DNA from: Mesorhizobium loti
GTDB lineage: Bacteria > Pseudomonadota > Alphaproteobacteria > Rhizobiales > Rhizobiaceae
Direction: 5' to 3'
DNA: 64,000 nt
Assembly: GCF_002858745.1 (NCBI RefSeq)
Contig: NZ_PJRO01000001.1
Span: forward strand, 372,001 to 436,000
Shown in pieces: positions 44,894 to 53,599 of the stretch. Position numbers and translations under genes: made by a program. The notes beneath the pieces were generated by a model. The model was given only the letters and a program-made list of their open reading frames with translations, made no database searches and was not told the origin of the DNA. The stretch's first letter is position 1. Every line of letters begins with the position of its first letter.

Positions 44894-45460
44894 ATGAGCC
44901 AGACCCTCACGCTGCGCGGCGTCAAGCCACGCGACGCGGCAAAAACCGTTGCCGTCGTCATCGCCGGCGTCGCCCTCATCACGCTCTGCGCCAAGCTCCG
45001 CATCCCGTTCTGGCCGGTGCCGCTGACTTTGTACACGCTGGCCGTCATGGGCATTGCTGTCGCCACCGGCCCGCGGATCGCGACAGCCACCTTCTTCGCC
45101 TTCCTGGCGGTAGGTGCCGCTGGCCTGCCAGTGTTCTCCGGTTCGCCTGAGCGTGGTATCGGCCTCGCCTACATGATGGGCCCGACAGGCGGTTACCTGC
45201 TGGGCTATCTCTTCGCCAGTTGGTTGACCGGCTGGCTGGCTGAAGGCGGACAGATGTTCGGCCGCGTGATGGCGATGCTCGCCGGCCTTGGCGTCACCTA
45301 TGCAGTTGGGCTGCCCTGGCTTGGTCTGTACATCCCCGCCAAGGATATCATCCCCCTCGGCTTCACCCCTTTCATCCTGGGAGACCTCATCAACATCGCC
45401 ATGGTTGCTGTCGGCTCCGCCATGGTCCCGGCGCGCCTGCTGGGGAGGATCGGTCGGTGA
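44894..45460 (+). CDS. bioY: Biotin transporter BioY
   Basis: A 188-residue substrate-binding membrane component (S component) for biotin uptake, with about six helices. [18 protein letters not shown] and [20 protein letters not shown] are the family signatures. AAAGGAA precedes ATG 44894. No bioM/bioN lies here, so it may use a shared energising module or act alone. Its stop overlaps the GTG start of bioB. Confidence 0.94.
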   Translation: MSQTLTLRGVKPRDAAKTVAVVIAGVALITLCAKLRIPFWPVPLTLYTLAVMGIAVATGPRIATATFFAFLAVGAAGLPVFSGSPERGIGLAYMMGPTGGYLLGYLFASWLTGWLAEGGQMFGRVMAMLAGLGVTYAVGLPWLGLYIPAKDIIPLGFTPFILGDLINIAMVAVGSAMVPARLLGRIGR

Positions 45461-46542
45461 GTGCGTCCGCAATGTCGGATCACCCTTCTCTTCTCGAGAC
45501 GGGCGATGTCCGCACCGACTGGACGCAGGCTGAAGCGGAAGCGATCTACACCCTGCCCCTGCCCGACCTGCTGCATCGAGCCCAGAGCATTCACCGCAGC
45601 CGTTTCGATCCGACCATGGTGGAGACGGCCAGCCTGCTCAGCGTCAAGACAGGCGGCTGCCCTGAAGATTGCGGGTATTGCTCGCAGAGCGTGCACAACA
45701 AGACCGGCGTCAAGGCGACCAAGCTGATGGCGGTAGAGCGCGTGATCGAGGATGCAAAGCGCGCCAAGGCCGGCGGGGCGACACGGTTCTGCATGGGGGC
45801 TGCCTGGCGCAGCCCAAAGGACCGCGACATGGATCGGGTCTGCGCCATGATCGAGGGCGTCAGGGCGCTGGGCATGGAAACCTGCGTGACGCTCGGCATG
45901 CTGACGGCGACCCAGGTCGAACGGCTGAACGAAGCGGGCCTCGACTACTACAATCACAACATCGACACCTCACGGGAATACTATCCCGAGATCGCCACTA
46001 CCCGCACCATGGACGATCGGCTGGAGACGCTGGCGCTGGTGCGTGCCGGCGGCATCAAGGTCTGCTGCGGCGGCATTGTCGGCATGGGTGAAACCATGAC
46101 GGACCGCATCGCCATGCTGGTCATCCTGGCGACATTGGAAAGACACCCGGAAAGCGTTCCGATCAACATGTGGAACGAGGTCCAGGGCACGCCGGTAATG
46201 GAAAAAAACCAGCCGGTGGAGCCGATCGCCTTCGTGCGGCTGGTCGCGCTGGCGCGCATCCTCATGCCGGAAAGCGTGGTGCGTCTCTCAGCCGGCCGCC
46301 ATGCCATGAGCGACGAACTACAGGCGCTCTGCTTCCTGGCCGGCGCCAATTCGATCTTCACCGGAAACGTACTTCTGACCACCGGCAATCCGGAGCGCAA
46401 CAAGGATTTCGCACTGCTGAAAAAGCTCGGCATGCGCGCCGCCGAAGCGCCAGTCTACGGCAGTACCGACGGTTCGCTGCGACAAGGCAACGGAGCTCGC
46501 TCTCGGCCACCCGGGTCCGCGCTTGCGTCTGGCGTGCTTTGA
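45457..46542 (+). CDS. bioB: Biotin synthase BioB
   Basis: A 361-residue radical SAM enzyme inserting sulfur into dethiobiotin. The cluster motif is CPEDCGYC (about residue 68) with QSVHNKTGV after it. [15 protein letters not shown] and [11 protein letters not shown] are diagnostic. GTG 45457 overlaps the bioY stop (GTGA). The C-terminal tail ([10 protein letters not shown] onward) is less conserved. Its stop overlaps the TTG start of bioD. Confidence 0.95.
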   Translation: MSASAMSDHPSLLETGDVRTDWTQAEAEAIYTLPLPDLLHRAQSIHRSRFDPTMVETASLLSVKTGGCPEDCGYCSQSVHNKTGVKATKLMAVERVIEDAKRAKAGGATRFCMGAAWRSPKDRDMDRVCAMIEGVRALGMETCVTLGMLTATQVERLNEAGLDYYNHNIDTSREYYPEIATTRTMDDRLETLALVRAGGIKVCCGGIVGMGETMTDRIAMLVILATLERHPESVPINMWNEVQGTPVMEKNQPVEPIAFVRLVALARILMPESVVRLSAGRHAMSDELQALCFLAGANSIFTGNVLLTTGNPERNKDFALLKKLGMRAAEAPVYGSTDGSLRQGNGARSRPPGSALASGVL

Positions 46543-47183
46543 GCGCGCGTATCGTCGTCACCGGCACCGATACCGATGTCGGCAAGACGGTTTTCGCGGC
46601 CGGACTGACCGGCCTGCTCCGGGCATCCTACTGGAAGCCGGTGCAGGCCGGGCTCGGCGGCGAGACCGACAGCGAAACCGTGAGAAGGCTCGGTGATGTC
46701 TCGCCGGGCCGCATCCTGCCCGAGACATGGCGATTGAACACACCCGCCTCCCCACATCATGCCGCGGCGATCGACGGCGTCGTCATTGTTCCTGAAGACC
46801 TGACCGTGCCGAACGTCGACGGACCGCTGATCATCGAAGGCGCCGGCGGCGTGCTGGTGCCGCTGACACGGACCACCACATTCGCTGACGTCTTTGCGCG
46901 CTGGAAGTTGGCGGTGGTGCTGTGTGCCCGCACCCGGCTCGGCGCCATCAACCACACACTTCTTTCGCTGGAAGCATTGCGCGCGCGTAGCGTACCTGTC
47001 CTGGGTGTCGCCTTTATCGGCGATGCCGAACCCGAAACCGAAAGCATCATCCGCGAGCTCGGCGGAACCAAAATCCTGGGTCGCTTGCCTGTGCTCGACC
47101 CGCTGTCGCCGGCAACACTACGGCAAGCTTTCAACACCGCCTTTCAGCCTTGTGACTTTCTGACGGCGCAATCATCAGACTGA
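46539..47183 (+). CDS. bioD: Dethiobiotin synthetase BioD
   Basis: A 214-residue enzyme forming dethiobiotin from 7,8-diaminopelargonate, CO2 and ATP. The P-loop is [12 protein letters not shown] at residues 6-17, and YWKPVQAG and [12 protein letters not shown] follow as in the family. The start is inferred as TTG 46539, because it gives the family N-terminus and overlaps the bioB stop (TTGA). It ends the operon; bioF, bioA and bioZ do not follow. Confidence 0.92.
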   Translation: MSARIVVTGTDTDVGKTVFAAGLTGLLRASYWKPVQAGLGGETDSETVRRLGDVSPGRILPETWRLNTPASPHHAAAIDGVVIVPEDLTVPNVDGPLIIEGAGGVLVPLTRTTTFADVFARWKLAVVLCARTRLGAINHTLLSLEALRARSVPVLGVAFIGDAEPETESIIRELGGTKILGRLPVLDPLSPATLRQAFNTAFQPCDFLTAQSSD

Positions 47184-47211
47184 GATATTGATTGAAGATG
47201 GGTAGCGGCGC

Positions 47212-47236
47212 GGAACCACCGCGGCGCAGGAACGTT
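47212..47236 (+). promoter_or_regulatory. EcfG-type stress promoter upstream of the DUF982 gene
   Basis: GGAAC (47212-47216), 16 nt, CGTT (47233-47236). This is the alphaproteobacterial general stress sigma factor consensus. It lies 68 bp before the DUF982 start. Confidence 0.7.
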
Positions 47237-47304
47237 CATGTGCGTTCTCCTACCGAGGCCGGCGTTCGTTTTGGCCTCCCTTCCATTTTCAGAAAGGCCT
47301 TCCA

Positions 47305-47607
47305 ATGCACAATTTGCTGGCGTTCAAACATGTCATTGTCACTGCCGAAGTTGGCGACAAGCGCGAAATCTCCTCGCTTTGCGACATGATCGAATTCCTG
47401 ACCGAGTGGGCCAAGACTGGTGAGAGCAAGACCTGGGAAATCGCGATGAAGGCCTGCAACGCAGCTCAGTCGGGAGAGCTCGATCCTCAGATCGCGCGCA
47501 ACGCATTTGTTGCCTTTGCCCGCCGCTCAAAGATCCTTGTCCCCGAGGATACCAAATACATCACCGTGAAGCCTAGCGTTGCCGGGTTCGGCGGGTTTGC
47601 GGTGTAA
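47305..47607 (+). CDS. DUF982 domain protein
   Basis: A 100-residue protein. The core ISSLCDMIEFLTEWAKTG, AMKACNAAQSGELDPQIARN and AFVAFARRSKILV follow the DUF982 pattern (a stress- or plasmid-associated rhizobial family of unknown role). The EcfG-type promoter upstream suggests induction in general stress. Confidence 0.75.
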   Translation: MHNLLAFKHVIVTAEVGDKREISSLCDMIEFLTEWAKTGESKTWEIAMKACNAAQSGELDPQIARNAFVAFARRSKILVPEDTKYITVKPSVAGFGGFAV

Positions 47608-47694
47608 CACCACGCGAGCGACGGGGATCGCTTGCTGCATTCCGGACGTTAACGTAAGAACCCAGTGTGATTTCAACGGAAATGCCGGTCGGAA

Positions 47695-47877
47695 ATGCTC
47701 GTCAAATTCGCCTTCGATCTTGTTTGTGAGGGATGCGTCAGTATCTCTCACTCCGGCATCTGGGTCCTGGCAGGTATAGCTGCCGCGCTGCTCTTGCAGT
47801 GGTTCTGCATCAGTCTCGTCTTGAGTTTGGCTCGTTCCTTCCCAATGCGCCTGCGCAGGTTGCTGGATAGGCGTTGA
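47695..47877 (+). CDS. Possible small membrane protein
   Basis: Sixty residues with one credible membrane helix (GIWVLAGIAAALLLQWFC) and a basic C-terminus (RSFPMRLRRLLDRR), an arrangement seen in real small membrane proteins. No ribosome-binding site stands out and I know no family, so it may be chance. Apart from this, 47608-48005 holds nothing I can support. Confidence 0.3.
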   Translation: MLVKFAFDLVCEGCVSISHSGIWVLAGIAAALLLQWFCISLVLSLARSFPMRLRRLLDRR

Positions 47878-48005
47878 CTGCGCGTTTGCGGCGTATCGCC
47901 TCACATCATAACAGGCGCCCTGCCACAATAGCGCCCGTCTGCGGGAGGGTGACGCAGTCTCGCCGCCCGACGGCTCGCCAGCCTGCATCCGAACAACTCG
48001 GAAAA

Positions 48006-48091
48006 TGGTGCGGACGACGGGAATCGAACCCGTACGATCGAGGATCGAGGGATTTTAAGTCCCTTGCGTCTACCAATTCCGCCACGTCCGC
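48006..48091 (-). tRNA. tRNA-Leu(UAA), CCA encoded
   Basis: Read from 48091 on the minus strand, the 7-bp acceptor stem GCGGACG pairs with CGTCCGC, followed by discriminator A and an encoded CCA (48008-48006). The D-arm TGGCGGAATTGGTAGACGC, anticodon loop CTTAAAA with anticodon TAA, a variable arm CGATCCTCGATCG that can pair, and T-arm GGGTTCGATTCCC are all present, giving an 86-nt class II tRNA. Confidence 0.96.
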
Positions 48092-48153
48092 GCGCCTTGC
48101 TTTTCAGGGCTTTAAGCGAAAAGGTCAACATGCGAGCGTAGATTGGATATGGA

Positions 48154-48936
48154 TTGATGGTGACAAAAACCTCTGACGCTATGTTTCATCGATCCCGCAC
48201 AGCATTGGTCACTGGCGTAGGGGCGCACGACGGCATTGGAATGGCAATCGCACGTGCGTTAGGCAGGGCTGGATTGTCGATTGCCATCACGGCTTCCTCC
48301 GACCGCGTCAAAATCCGCGCCGAGGAATTGCGTGCCGAAGGATTTGTAGCTCGGGCCGAAACTGCGAACCTCGCACACGCCAGCGATGTTTCAGACCTTA
48401 GAACCAAATTCGGTCACGTCGACATTCTGATCAACAATGCCGGCATGGGCTCCGTCATGGAGCCAACAGCTCAAAAACGGTTTGTCGATCTGGATGTTGC
48501 CGATTGGGATCGCAGCATCGACTCCAGCCTGAAAACAGCGTTTTTGGTGACCCGAGCCTTCCTGCCCGGAATGTTGACAGCCGGGCATGGTCGCGTGGTC
48601 AATATTGCTTCCGTAACGGGTCCATTCGTTTCGAACGAAGGTGAGTCGGCCTATTCGGCCGCCAAAGCCGGGATGGTGGGGCTCACGCATGCGCTGGCCC
48701 TCGAAGTAGCCCGCAATGGCGTTACCGTAAATGCAGTCGCCCCAGGTTGGATCAGAACGGGTTCTTCAACCGAGGAAGAACTTGTTGCCGCCGAAAAAAC
48801 GCCCCTTGGCAGACCGGGCAGACCGGAGGAGGTCGCTGCAGCTGCGGTATTCCTGGCATCGGACGCTGCAAGTTACATCAACGGCGCGGTCCTGGTCGTT
48901 GACGGCGGCAACATCCTCCAGGAGCGTAAGGGCTAA
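48154..48936 (+). CDS. Short-chain dehydrogenase/reductase
   Basis: A 260-residue classical SDR. The cofactor motif is modified to TGVGAHDGIG (usual TGxxxGIG), NNAG is present, and the catalytic Ser (NIASVTG), YSAAK Tyr-Lys and C-terminal YINGAVLVVDGG are intact. ATG 48181 (MFHRSRTALVTG) is an alternative start that would remove nine residues. Compared with neighbours it stands alone beside tRNA-Leu. Substrate unknown. Confidence 0.9.
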   Translation: MMVTKTSDAMFHRSRTALVTGVGAHDGIGMAIARALGRAGLSIAITASSDRVKIRAEELRAEGFVARAETANLAHASDVSDLRTKFGHVDILINNAGMGSVMEPTAQKRFVDLDVADWDRSIDSSLKTAFLVTRAFLPGMLTAGHGRVVNIASVTGPFVSNEGESAYSAAKAGMVGLTHALALEVARNGVTVNAVAPGWIRTGSSTEEELVAAEKTPLGRPGRPEEVAAAAVFLASDAASYINGAVLVVDGGNILQERKG

Positions 48937-49025
48937 TCGCAAGGGACCCGCTGCCTGCCCGGCTCAAACCCTTTCCATTCCATGGCCGGTACTGCTAGCT
49001 TGTCGGCATGAAAGCGATCGCTCCC

Positions 49026-49126
49026 AGAGCGTTTCCGTTTTTCACGGAAACGCGGAAACGCTCTAACTTTTTGTTTTTACGCAATTCCGGACGGAAAACC
49101 GCTGTGCACTTTTCCTGGAATTGCTC
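49026..49126 (+). repeat. 101-bp palindromic repeat, copy 1
   Basis: It starts AGAGCGTTTCCGTTTTTCAC and ends GGAATTGCTC. The first 40 bp can fold into a hairpin (GAGCGTTTCCG with CGGAAACGCTC). It is the same length as the copy at 51395 with 6 base differences by eye. This copy lies within the 5' part of the lipoprotein reading frame. Similar elements are dispersed in Mesorhizobium-type genomes. Confidence 0.85.
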
Positions 49127-49448
49127 GAAGCCTCTGGCAACCGCGTTTCTGCTTGGCCTGCCCCTGCTTGCGGGCTGCGGCTCGATGAAATCGGTCGATC
49201 CGTCGCAATATGCGTCGATGAATTGCACCGAGCTCAACGTCACGCTGGGCGAGTTGGCGACCGGGGTCACCTCCACGGCGATCAGCCGTGGCAACATCTC
49301 GCAAACGCGCATTCCCTTCTGGCTGCCCGGCGGACAGAAGGCGATCTCCGTGCTGAAGGACCGGCGGACGGCGGAGATCGAACGCCTGCAGGCGCAGGAA
49401 GCCGCCATAGAAGCCAGCCGCAAGCAGCGTTGCCGGGGTGAACTTTAA
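49104..49448 (+). CDS. Small lipoprotein with 5' end inside a repeat
   Basis: From GTG 49104 the product has 114 residues: MHFSWNCSKPLATAF, then lipobox LLAGC, then a mature region with NCTELNVTLGELATG and a basic, helical C-terminus (ERLQAQEAAIEASRKQRC). The GTG and first seven codons lie in the 101-bp repeat. The frame is also open back to ATG 49008, crossing the whole repeat. The function is unknown; the two cysteines of the mature part may pair. Confidence 0.7.
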   Translation: MHFSWNCSKPLATAFLLGLPLLAGCGSMKSVDPSQYASMNCTELNVTLGELATGVTSTAISRGNISQTRIPFWLPGGQKAISVLKDRRTAEIERLQAQEAAIEASRKQRCRGEL

Positions 49449-49481
49449 GAGATCCGCCGCCTGACTGCTTGCCCGTGCGAG

Positions 49482-50063
49482 CTAACCGAACAGTGTCGGG
49501 TTCAGTTTCAGGTGCTGCAGCAACAGGATTGTCTTGGCATCGATGATGCGGCTGTCGGAAATCGCAGCCATTGCGTCACCGACCGGCATTTCGAGCACCT
49601 CGATGTCCTCGCCTTCCTCCGGTGCACCGCCGCCTTCCGAGATACGGTCTGCGGGCGAATAACGCGCTGCAAACAGCCACAGTTTCTCTGTGACGCTGCC
49701 CGGGCTCATATACGGCGTGAACAACAGCTTCACCCCATTCAGCCGGTAACCCAGTTCTTCTTCGGCCTCCTTGCGGATGCAGGTCTCGGCATCATCCTTG
49801 TCGAGCAGGCCGGCGCAGGCTTCGATCAGCGGCTCCTTGTGACCGGTAACGAAGGCAGGCCAGCGAAATTGCCGGACCAGAAGCACCGTGCCGCGCTCGG
49901 GGTCGAAAGGCAGGATGGCGGCGCCATCGCCGCGATCGTAGGTCTGGCGCACCTGTGTTTCCCAGGCGCCGTCGCGGCGGCGGTAGTCGAAGGTGGTCTT
50001 TTTGAGAATGGCCCAGTCGTCGGAAAGGATTTCCTGCGAACGGATACGGATGCGGTCGTCCAT
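49482..50063 (-). CDS. NUDIX hydrolase, NudK/ADP-ribose pyrophosphatase-like
   Basis: A 193-residue hydrolase. The Nudix box is GLLDKDDAETCIRKEAEEEL followed by GY, with the REx-EE core reading RKEAEEELG. The preceding RRRDGAWETQVRQTYDRGDG resembles GDP-mannose pyrophosphatase NudK. TPYMSPGSVTEKLWLF is typical of the ADP-ribose/GDP-mannose group. It diverges from the old yellow enzyme gene. Confidence 0.88.
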   Translation of the reverse strand: MDDRIRIRSQEILSDDWAILKKTTFDYRRRDGAWETQVRQTYDRGDGAAILPFDPERGTVLLVRQFRWPAFVTGHKEPLIEACAGLLDKDDAETCIRKEAEEELGYRLNGVKLLFTPYMSPGSVTEKLWLFAARYSPADRISEGGGAPEEGEDIEVLEMPVGDAMAAISDSRIIDAKTILLLQHLKLNPTLFG

Positions 50064-50217
50064 GCTTGCCTCGTCTTGGGGGATGCGCTGGGATAGCGTG
50101 CGCGGTGCCAGACTGCAATGATGTCTGGCTTACTGGGCCAAAAGCCGCATCGCAGGCAACCTGGCGCGCAAGGCAACCTTTGGCCTAGAACGAAGACCGC
50201 ATCAAACCGGAGCCATC

Positions 50218-51321
50218 ATGACAGCCGCCCTCTTCCAGCCCATTTCGCTCGATGGCCTCGAATTGCCGAACCGCATCGCCGTGGCGCCGATGTGCCAGTA
50301 TTCGGCCGATGACGGTTCCGCCACCGACTGGCACCTCTACCATTGGATGAACCTTGCCATGTCCGGCGCCGGCATGATCACGGTCGAGATGACCGATGTC
50401 GAGCGGCGTGGCCGTATCTCGCATGGTTGTCTCGGTCTCTATTCCGATCACAATGAAGCAGCCACAAAGCGCACGCTGGATGCGGCAAGACGCGTCGCGC
50501 TGCCGGGCGCCAAATTCGGCGTCCAGCTTGCCCATGCCGGACGCAAGGCCTCCTGCCAGCGGCCCTGGGAAGGCGGAGGGCCATTGAAGCCGGAACAGGA
50601 TCCATGGCCTGTCGTCTCGGCCTCGGCGCTTGCCTACGACACCGGCTGGCAGGTGCCGCATGAATTGAGCGACGAGGAAGTGCTCGGCGTCATCCAATGC
50701 TTCGCGGAGGCTGCCAAACGGGCCGAACGCGCCGACTTCGACTTCATCGAACTGCACGCGGCCCATGGCTACCTGATCTTCCAGTTCCTGTCGCCGCTCT
50801 CCAACCGGCGTACCGACCGCTGGGGCGGGTCTCTGGAAAACCGCATGCGCTTCGCGGTGGAGGTCGCCAAGGCGGTGAAAGCGGCAGCGCCAAATCTGAT
50901 GCTGGGTGCCAGGCTTTCGGTGAAAGAATGGGTGGAAGGCGGCTTCGATGTGCCGGATGCGATCGAAGTGGCAAAAGCGTTGAAGGACGCCGGTCTCGCC
51001 TATCTGTGCTGCTCCAGCGGCGGCAATTCTCCGCTTCAGAAACTGCCTACCGGAGCCGGTTATCAGGTGCATCTCGGTGAAGCGGTCCGCAAGGCCGTCG
51101 GCATCGCCACGCGCACCGTGGGCCTCATCACCGATCCGGAGCACGCCAATGCCGTCGTGGCGGAAGGCAAGGCCGATATCGTTGCTCTTGGGCGGGCTTT
51201 CCTGGCCGATCCGCGCTGGGGTTGGCGCGCCGCGGCAAGCCTCGGCGAAAAGATCCAGCCGGCGCCACAGCTTGCCCGCGCCGTCACCACCATGGAGCAT
51301 TGGATCCGCGACGAAGACTAA
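50218..51321 (+). CDS. NADH:flavin oxidoreductase, YqjM-like old yellow enzyme
   Basis: A 367-residue FMN ene-reductase. It has the thermophilic/YqjM-type residues: Cys26 in APMCQYSADDG, QLAHAGRKAS, and the substrate pair in ELHAAHGYL. RTDRWGGSLENRMRF and VALGRAFLADPRW bind FMN phosphate. Such enzymes reduce activated C=C bonds of enals, enones or quinones. Length matches the family. Confidence 0.93.
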   Translation: MTAALFQPISLDGLELPNRIAVAPMCQYSADDGSATDWHLYHWMNLAMSGAGMITVEMTDVERRGRISHGCLGLYSDHNEAATKRTLDAARRVALPGAKFGVQLAHAGRKASCQRPWEGGGPLKPEQDPWPVVSASALAYDTGWQVPHELSDEEVLGVIQCFAEAAKRAERADFDFIELHAAHGYLIFQFLSPLSNRRTDRWGGSLENRMRFAVEVAKAVKAAAPNLMLGARLSVKEWVEGGFDVPDAIEVAKALKDAGLAYLCCSSGGNSPLQKLPTGAGYQVHLGEAVRKAVGIATRTVGLITDPEHANAVVAEGKADIVALGRAFLADPRWGWRAAASLGEKIQPAPQLARAVTTMEHWIRDED

Positions 51322-51394
51322 GCCTTGTCCGCCACTTGCCGGCTAAGACCGCAAGAGGTTGAAATCCGTCTCAAAGTGCAGGAAAGTCTCGGCT

Positions 51395-51495
51395 AGAGCG
51401 TTTCCGTTTTTCACGGAAACACGGAAACGCTCTAACTTTTTGTTTTTACGCAATTCCGGACGCAAAACCGCTACACACTTTTGCTGGAATTGCTC
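51395..51495 (+). repeat. 101-bp palindromic repeat, copy 2
   Basis: Intergenic copy with 6 differences from copy 1 over 101 bp. Its boundaries show inverted ends: CTAGAGC on the left and GCTCTAG on the right (51393-51399 and 51491-51497). The left half folds as a hairpin (GAGCGTTTCCG with GGAAACGCTC). Confidence 0.85.
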
Positions 51496-51524
51496 TAGGA
51501 GGAGCGCCGTCACCGGAGGCTTTC

Positions 51525-51776
51525 ATGGCGAAGTTGACCTACAAGATCGTCGAGCATGATGGGGGGTGGGCCTACAAGGTCGGCGACACCTATTCGGAGA
51601 CCTTTCCGAGCCATTCGGATGCACTACAGGCCGCCCAGATCGCCTCTTCCGAGCAACAGATTGCCGGCCAGACCGATGGCATCGAATATGAGGATGCCAA
51701 CGGCAAGTGGCATTCAGAACTCGCCGATGGGCGCGATAGGCCGGAAACGGAAGTTCGAGACGACCCCACGGCCTGA
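51525..51776 (+). CDS. DUF2188 domain protein
   Basis: An 83-residue protein: KIVEHDGGWAYKVGDTYSET, then FPSHSDALQAAQIAS and an acidic tail. This is the DUF2188 pattern (small proteins sensed as YKVG/H-x-x-GGW). The function is unknown. Repeat copy 2 ends 30 bp upstream, so the promoter is either within or across the repeat. Confidence 0.85.
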   Translation: MAKLTYKIVEHDGGWAYKVGDTYSETFPSHSDALQAAQIASSEQQIAGQTDGIEYEDANGKWHSELADGRDRPETEVRDDPTA

Positions 51777-51808
51777 CAACGGAGCACCGAGGCGCTCGGG
51801 CCGCCACC

Positions 51809-52795
51809 TCACGCGGAAACGCGTTTGGCGAAGGCACGTTCCGCAATGCGGCGGATGAAGGCGGTCACCTGCTCCGGGCCGATGAATTGCGGCATGTGGC
51901 CCAGATTGTCGGCAATCTCCAGTTCCAGTCCCTCGATCTTGTCCTTGACAGGCGTGCCCTGCACTTCGAGCGTGATGATGGGGTCAACCCCACCGAACAA
52001 CAGCCCCGACGGTACCTTGATCTCGTTGTAGCGTTCCGACAGGCGCGGCAAGTCCATCTCGATCACTGCGAAATCGGTCGCGCTGGCATAATAGTGGCTA
52101 GGCCTCAACCCGATGTAACCGCCATTCTCGGTCATGTAGTTTTTCGGCGGCGGGTGTGGCGCGAAGATCAGACCCATCGTCTTCATGCCGTATTTCAATC
52201 CTGCCGGTGCCGACACTGTATGCGCGAGAATGAACCGCTTCAGCGGCGAGGATACGAACAGCGCCTTGAATTCCGGCCTGAGATCGACTTCCTTATGGGT
52301 GAGCGCCGCCAGAAGCACGAGGCCGGAGATCGCTTCCGGATGCTCGACCGCAATCGCCAATGCCACCGAACCGCCCAGCGAATGGCCCACGATGACCGGT
52401 TTTTCGAGGCCGAGTTTTTCCATGAAAGTGCAGATGATATCGGCCTGCTCCGGCAGGCGACCAGTCGAACCACGTGCGCGCGACGAATAGCCGGAACCCG
52501 GCCTGTCGAGCGCGATCAGCCGGTAGCCCGGCCCGAACACCTTGAACAACGGGGCAGTGAAATGGTGCAGTTGCGCACCGAGCCCGTGCAGGAAAACGAT
52601 GGGAGGCCCCTCGCCGACATCGACGTAGTGGATACGGTTGCCCTTGATGTCGATGAATTTGCCGGCCGGCGGCATGGTGCGCTCGACCCAGGCGACGATG
52701 CGGCGCGTCTTGAGGACGAAAAAACCGACGACGGCGAGGACGGCCAGAACAACAGCGGCAAGCAGCCAAAGAAGCACGGTCAGCAACATCAGCAA
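51809..52795 (-). CDS. Membrane-anchored alpha/beta hydrolase
   Basis: A 328-residue hydrolase with an uncleaved N-terminal helix (about residues 3-28) that should anchor it in the inner membrane. Core motifs are FLHGLGAQ, LDRPGSGYS, nucleophile elbow GHSLGGS (Ser about 143), FGGVDPI and the final His in LGHMPQF. Family members act on esters or haloalkanes; no substrate can be inferred. Confidence 0.88.
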   Translation of the reverse strand: MLMLLTVLLWLLAAVVLAVLAVVGFFVLKTRRIVAWVERTMPPAGKFIDIKGNRIHYVDVGEGPPIVFLHGLGAQLHHFTAPLFKVFGPGYRLIALDRPGSGYSSRARGSTGRLPEQADIICTFMEKLGLEKPVIVGHSLGGSVALAIAVEHPEAISGLVLLAALTHKEVDLRPEFKALFVSSPLKRFILAHTVSAPAGLKYGMKTMGLIFAPHPPPKNYMTENGGYIGLRPSHYYASATDFAVIEMDLPRLSERYNEIKVPSGLLFGGVDPIITLEVQGTPVKDKIEGLELEIADNLGHMPQFIGPEQVTAFIRRIAERAFAKRVSA

Positions 52796-53106
52796 CCTCT
52801 AATCCAACCCCCGTCGCATATCGGCGTTTATGGACGGCTGCTGTCAAGACAAGCCGTGCTGCGTCAACCAGCAAACTGGAAATGGGCCGCAGAATAGAAC
52901 GGTCTTGCACACGGCGAAGCTTGCCTGCGCGGGAAAAATGCAAAAATCCGGGTTGTCGCCAACCCGGATTTCCTGCTGGTCCGTAAAGCCCCGCCCAGGA
53001 ACCAGACCACGCCGTATCAAGATAACGGACGAGATGCTGCCCAGACATACGGCAAATGCCGTATTTCGGAGCGCCGTTTACAGCAAAATGCTGGTGTTTC
53101 GTGCTT
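52796..53106. other. Intergenic region with one terminator
   Basis: This 311-bp gap follows the 5' end of the hydrolase and the 3' end of the small secreted protein. It holds a perfect hairpin, AAATCCGGGTT (52944-52954) and AACCCGGATTT (52961-52971), able to stop transcripts in either direction. I see no gene. Confidence 0.6.
52944..52971. terminator. Bidirectional intrinsic terminator
   Basis: An 11-bp perfect stem with a 6-nt loop GTCGCC, flanked by CAAAA on the left, so it gives a U-tract on the minus strand and ends the secreted-protein gene at 53107. Confidence 0.75.
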
Positions 53107-53493
53107 TTAGCGTGGGAAATTGGCTTCGTAGCCGGCAGGATAATAACCACCATCGTCGCCATTGCCGAACAACTGGCCTTCGCCGCTTGCATTGCGCAGG
53201 CGCTGCGAGATGTCGTCCAGGCGCGCAAGCAGTTGGCGCGATCCATTGCCCCGTGCCGCCTCATTACGAACGCTCAACGCTTCTGCCTCCAGTTCACGCG
53301 CTTTCGCCACGTCGACGAATTTCAGCCGGGCCGCATTGCGAGCCCCCTGACTGACACCTTCTGCCTGATTGTAGATCGCCCGCGCCATGGTGTCGTTCGG
53401 AGCCGCTATGTGCCGCTCTGCCGCGAGCGCTGCGTTGCTGACGGGAACCAGAGCGACAACCGTCGCGATAAGAAAAGCCCTGGAAGAAGACAT
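53107..53493 (-). CDS. Small secreted protein, paralogue A
   Basis: A 128-residue protein with a signal peptide (MSSSRAFLIATVVALVP, cleavage near ALAAE). The mature part has ARAIYNQAEGVSQGARNAAR, KARELEAEALSVRNEAARGN and GSRQLLARLDDISQRLRNA, a helical, charged region, and ends GDGGYYPAGYEANFPR. GGAACA precedes the ATG. It is a close paralogue of the gene at 53809. I do not recognise a family. Confidence 0.75.
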   Translation of the reverse strand: MSSSRAFLIATVVALVPVSNAALAAERHIAAPNDTMARAIYNQAEGVSQGARNAARLKFVDVAKARELEAEALSVRNEAARGNGSRQLLARLDDISQRLRNASGEGQLFGNGDDGGYYPAGYEANFPR

Positions 53494-53559
53494 GATTGTT
53501 CCTTGGAAATTGAGCAGCGCTGTCGTGCTCGGTGGATTGCGCCGCTGCCGGATCGTCAA

Positions 53560-53599
53560 GTTCCACCTGTCGCGATTCTCGCCGGAAGTTCCCGATCCG
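53560..53599 (-). promoter_or_regulatory. Conserved leader upstream of paralogue A
   Basis: The plus-strand sequence GTTCCACCTGTCGCGATT followed by CTCGCCGGAAGTTCCCGATC recurs upstream of paralogue B (54300-54345), with a 6-nt insertion there. On the coding strand it contains two GGAAC elements. A matching -10 for EcfG is not seen. The shared block suggests a promoter or regulator site kept after duplication. The rest of 53494-53808 holds no other feature. Confidence 0.55.

Noticed and set aside
47527..47988. Minus-strand frame of about 150 codons after the DUF982 gene
   Set aside because: It overlaps the DUF982 end antisense, with no signal, domain or ribosome-binding site.
47184..48936. 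Genomic island at tRNA-Leu
   Set aside because: No integrase, no second copy of the tRNA 3' end, and no mobility genes nearby.
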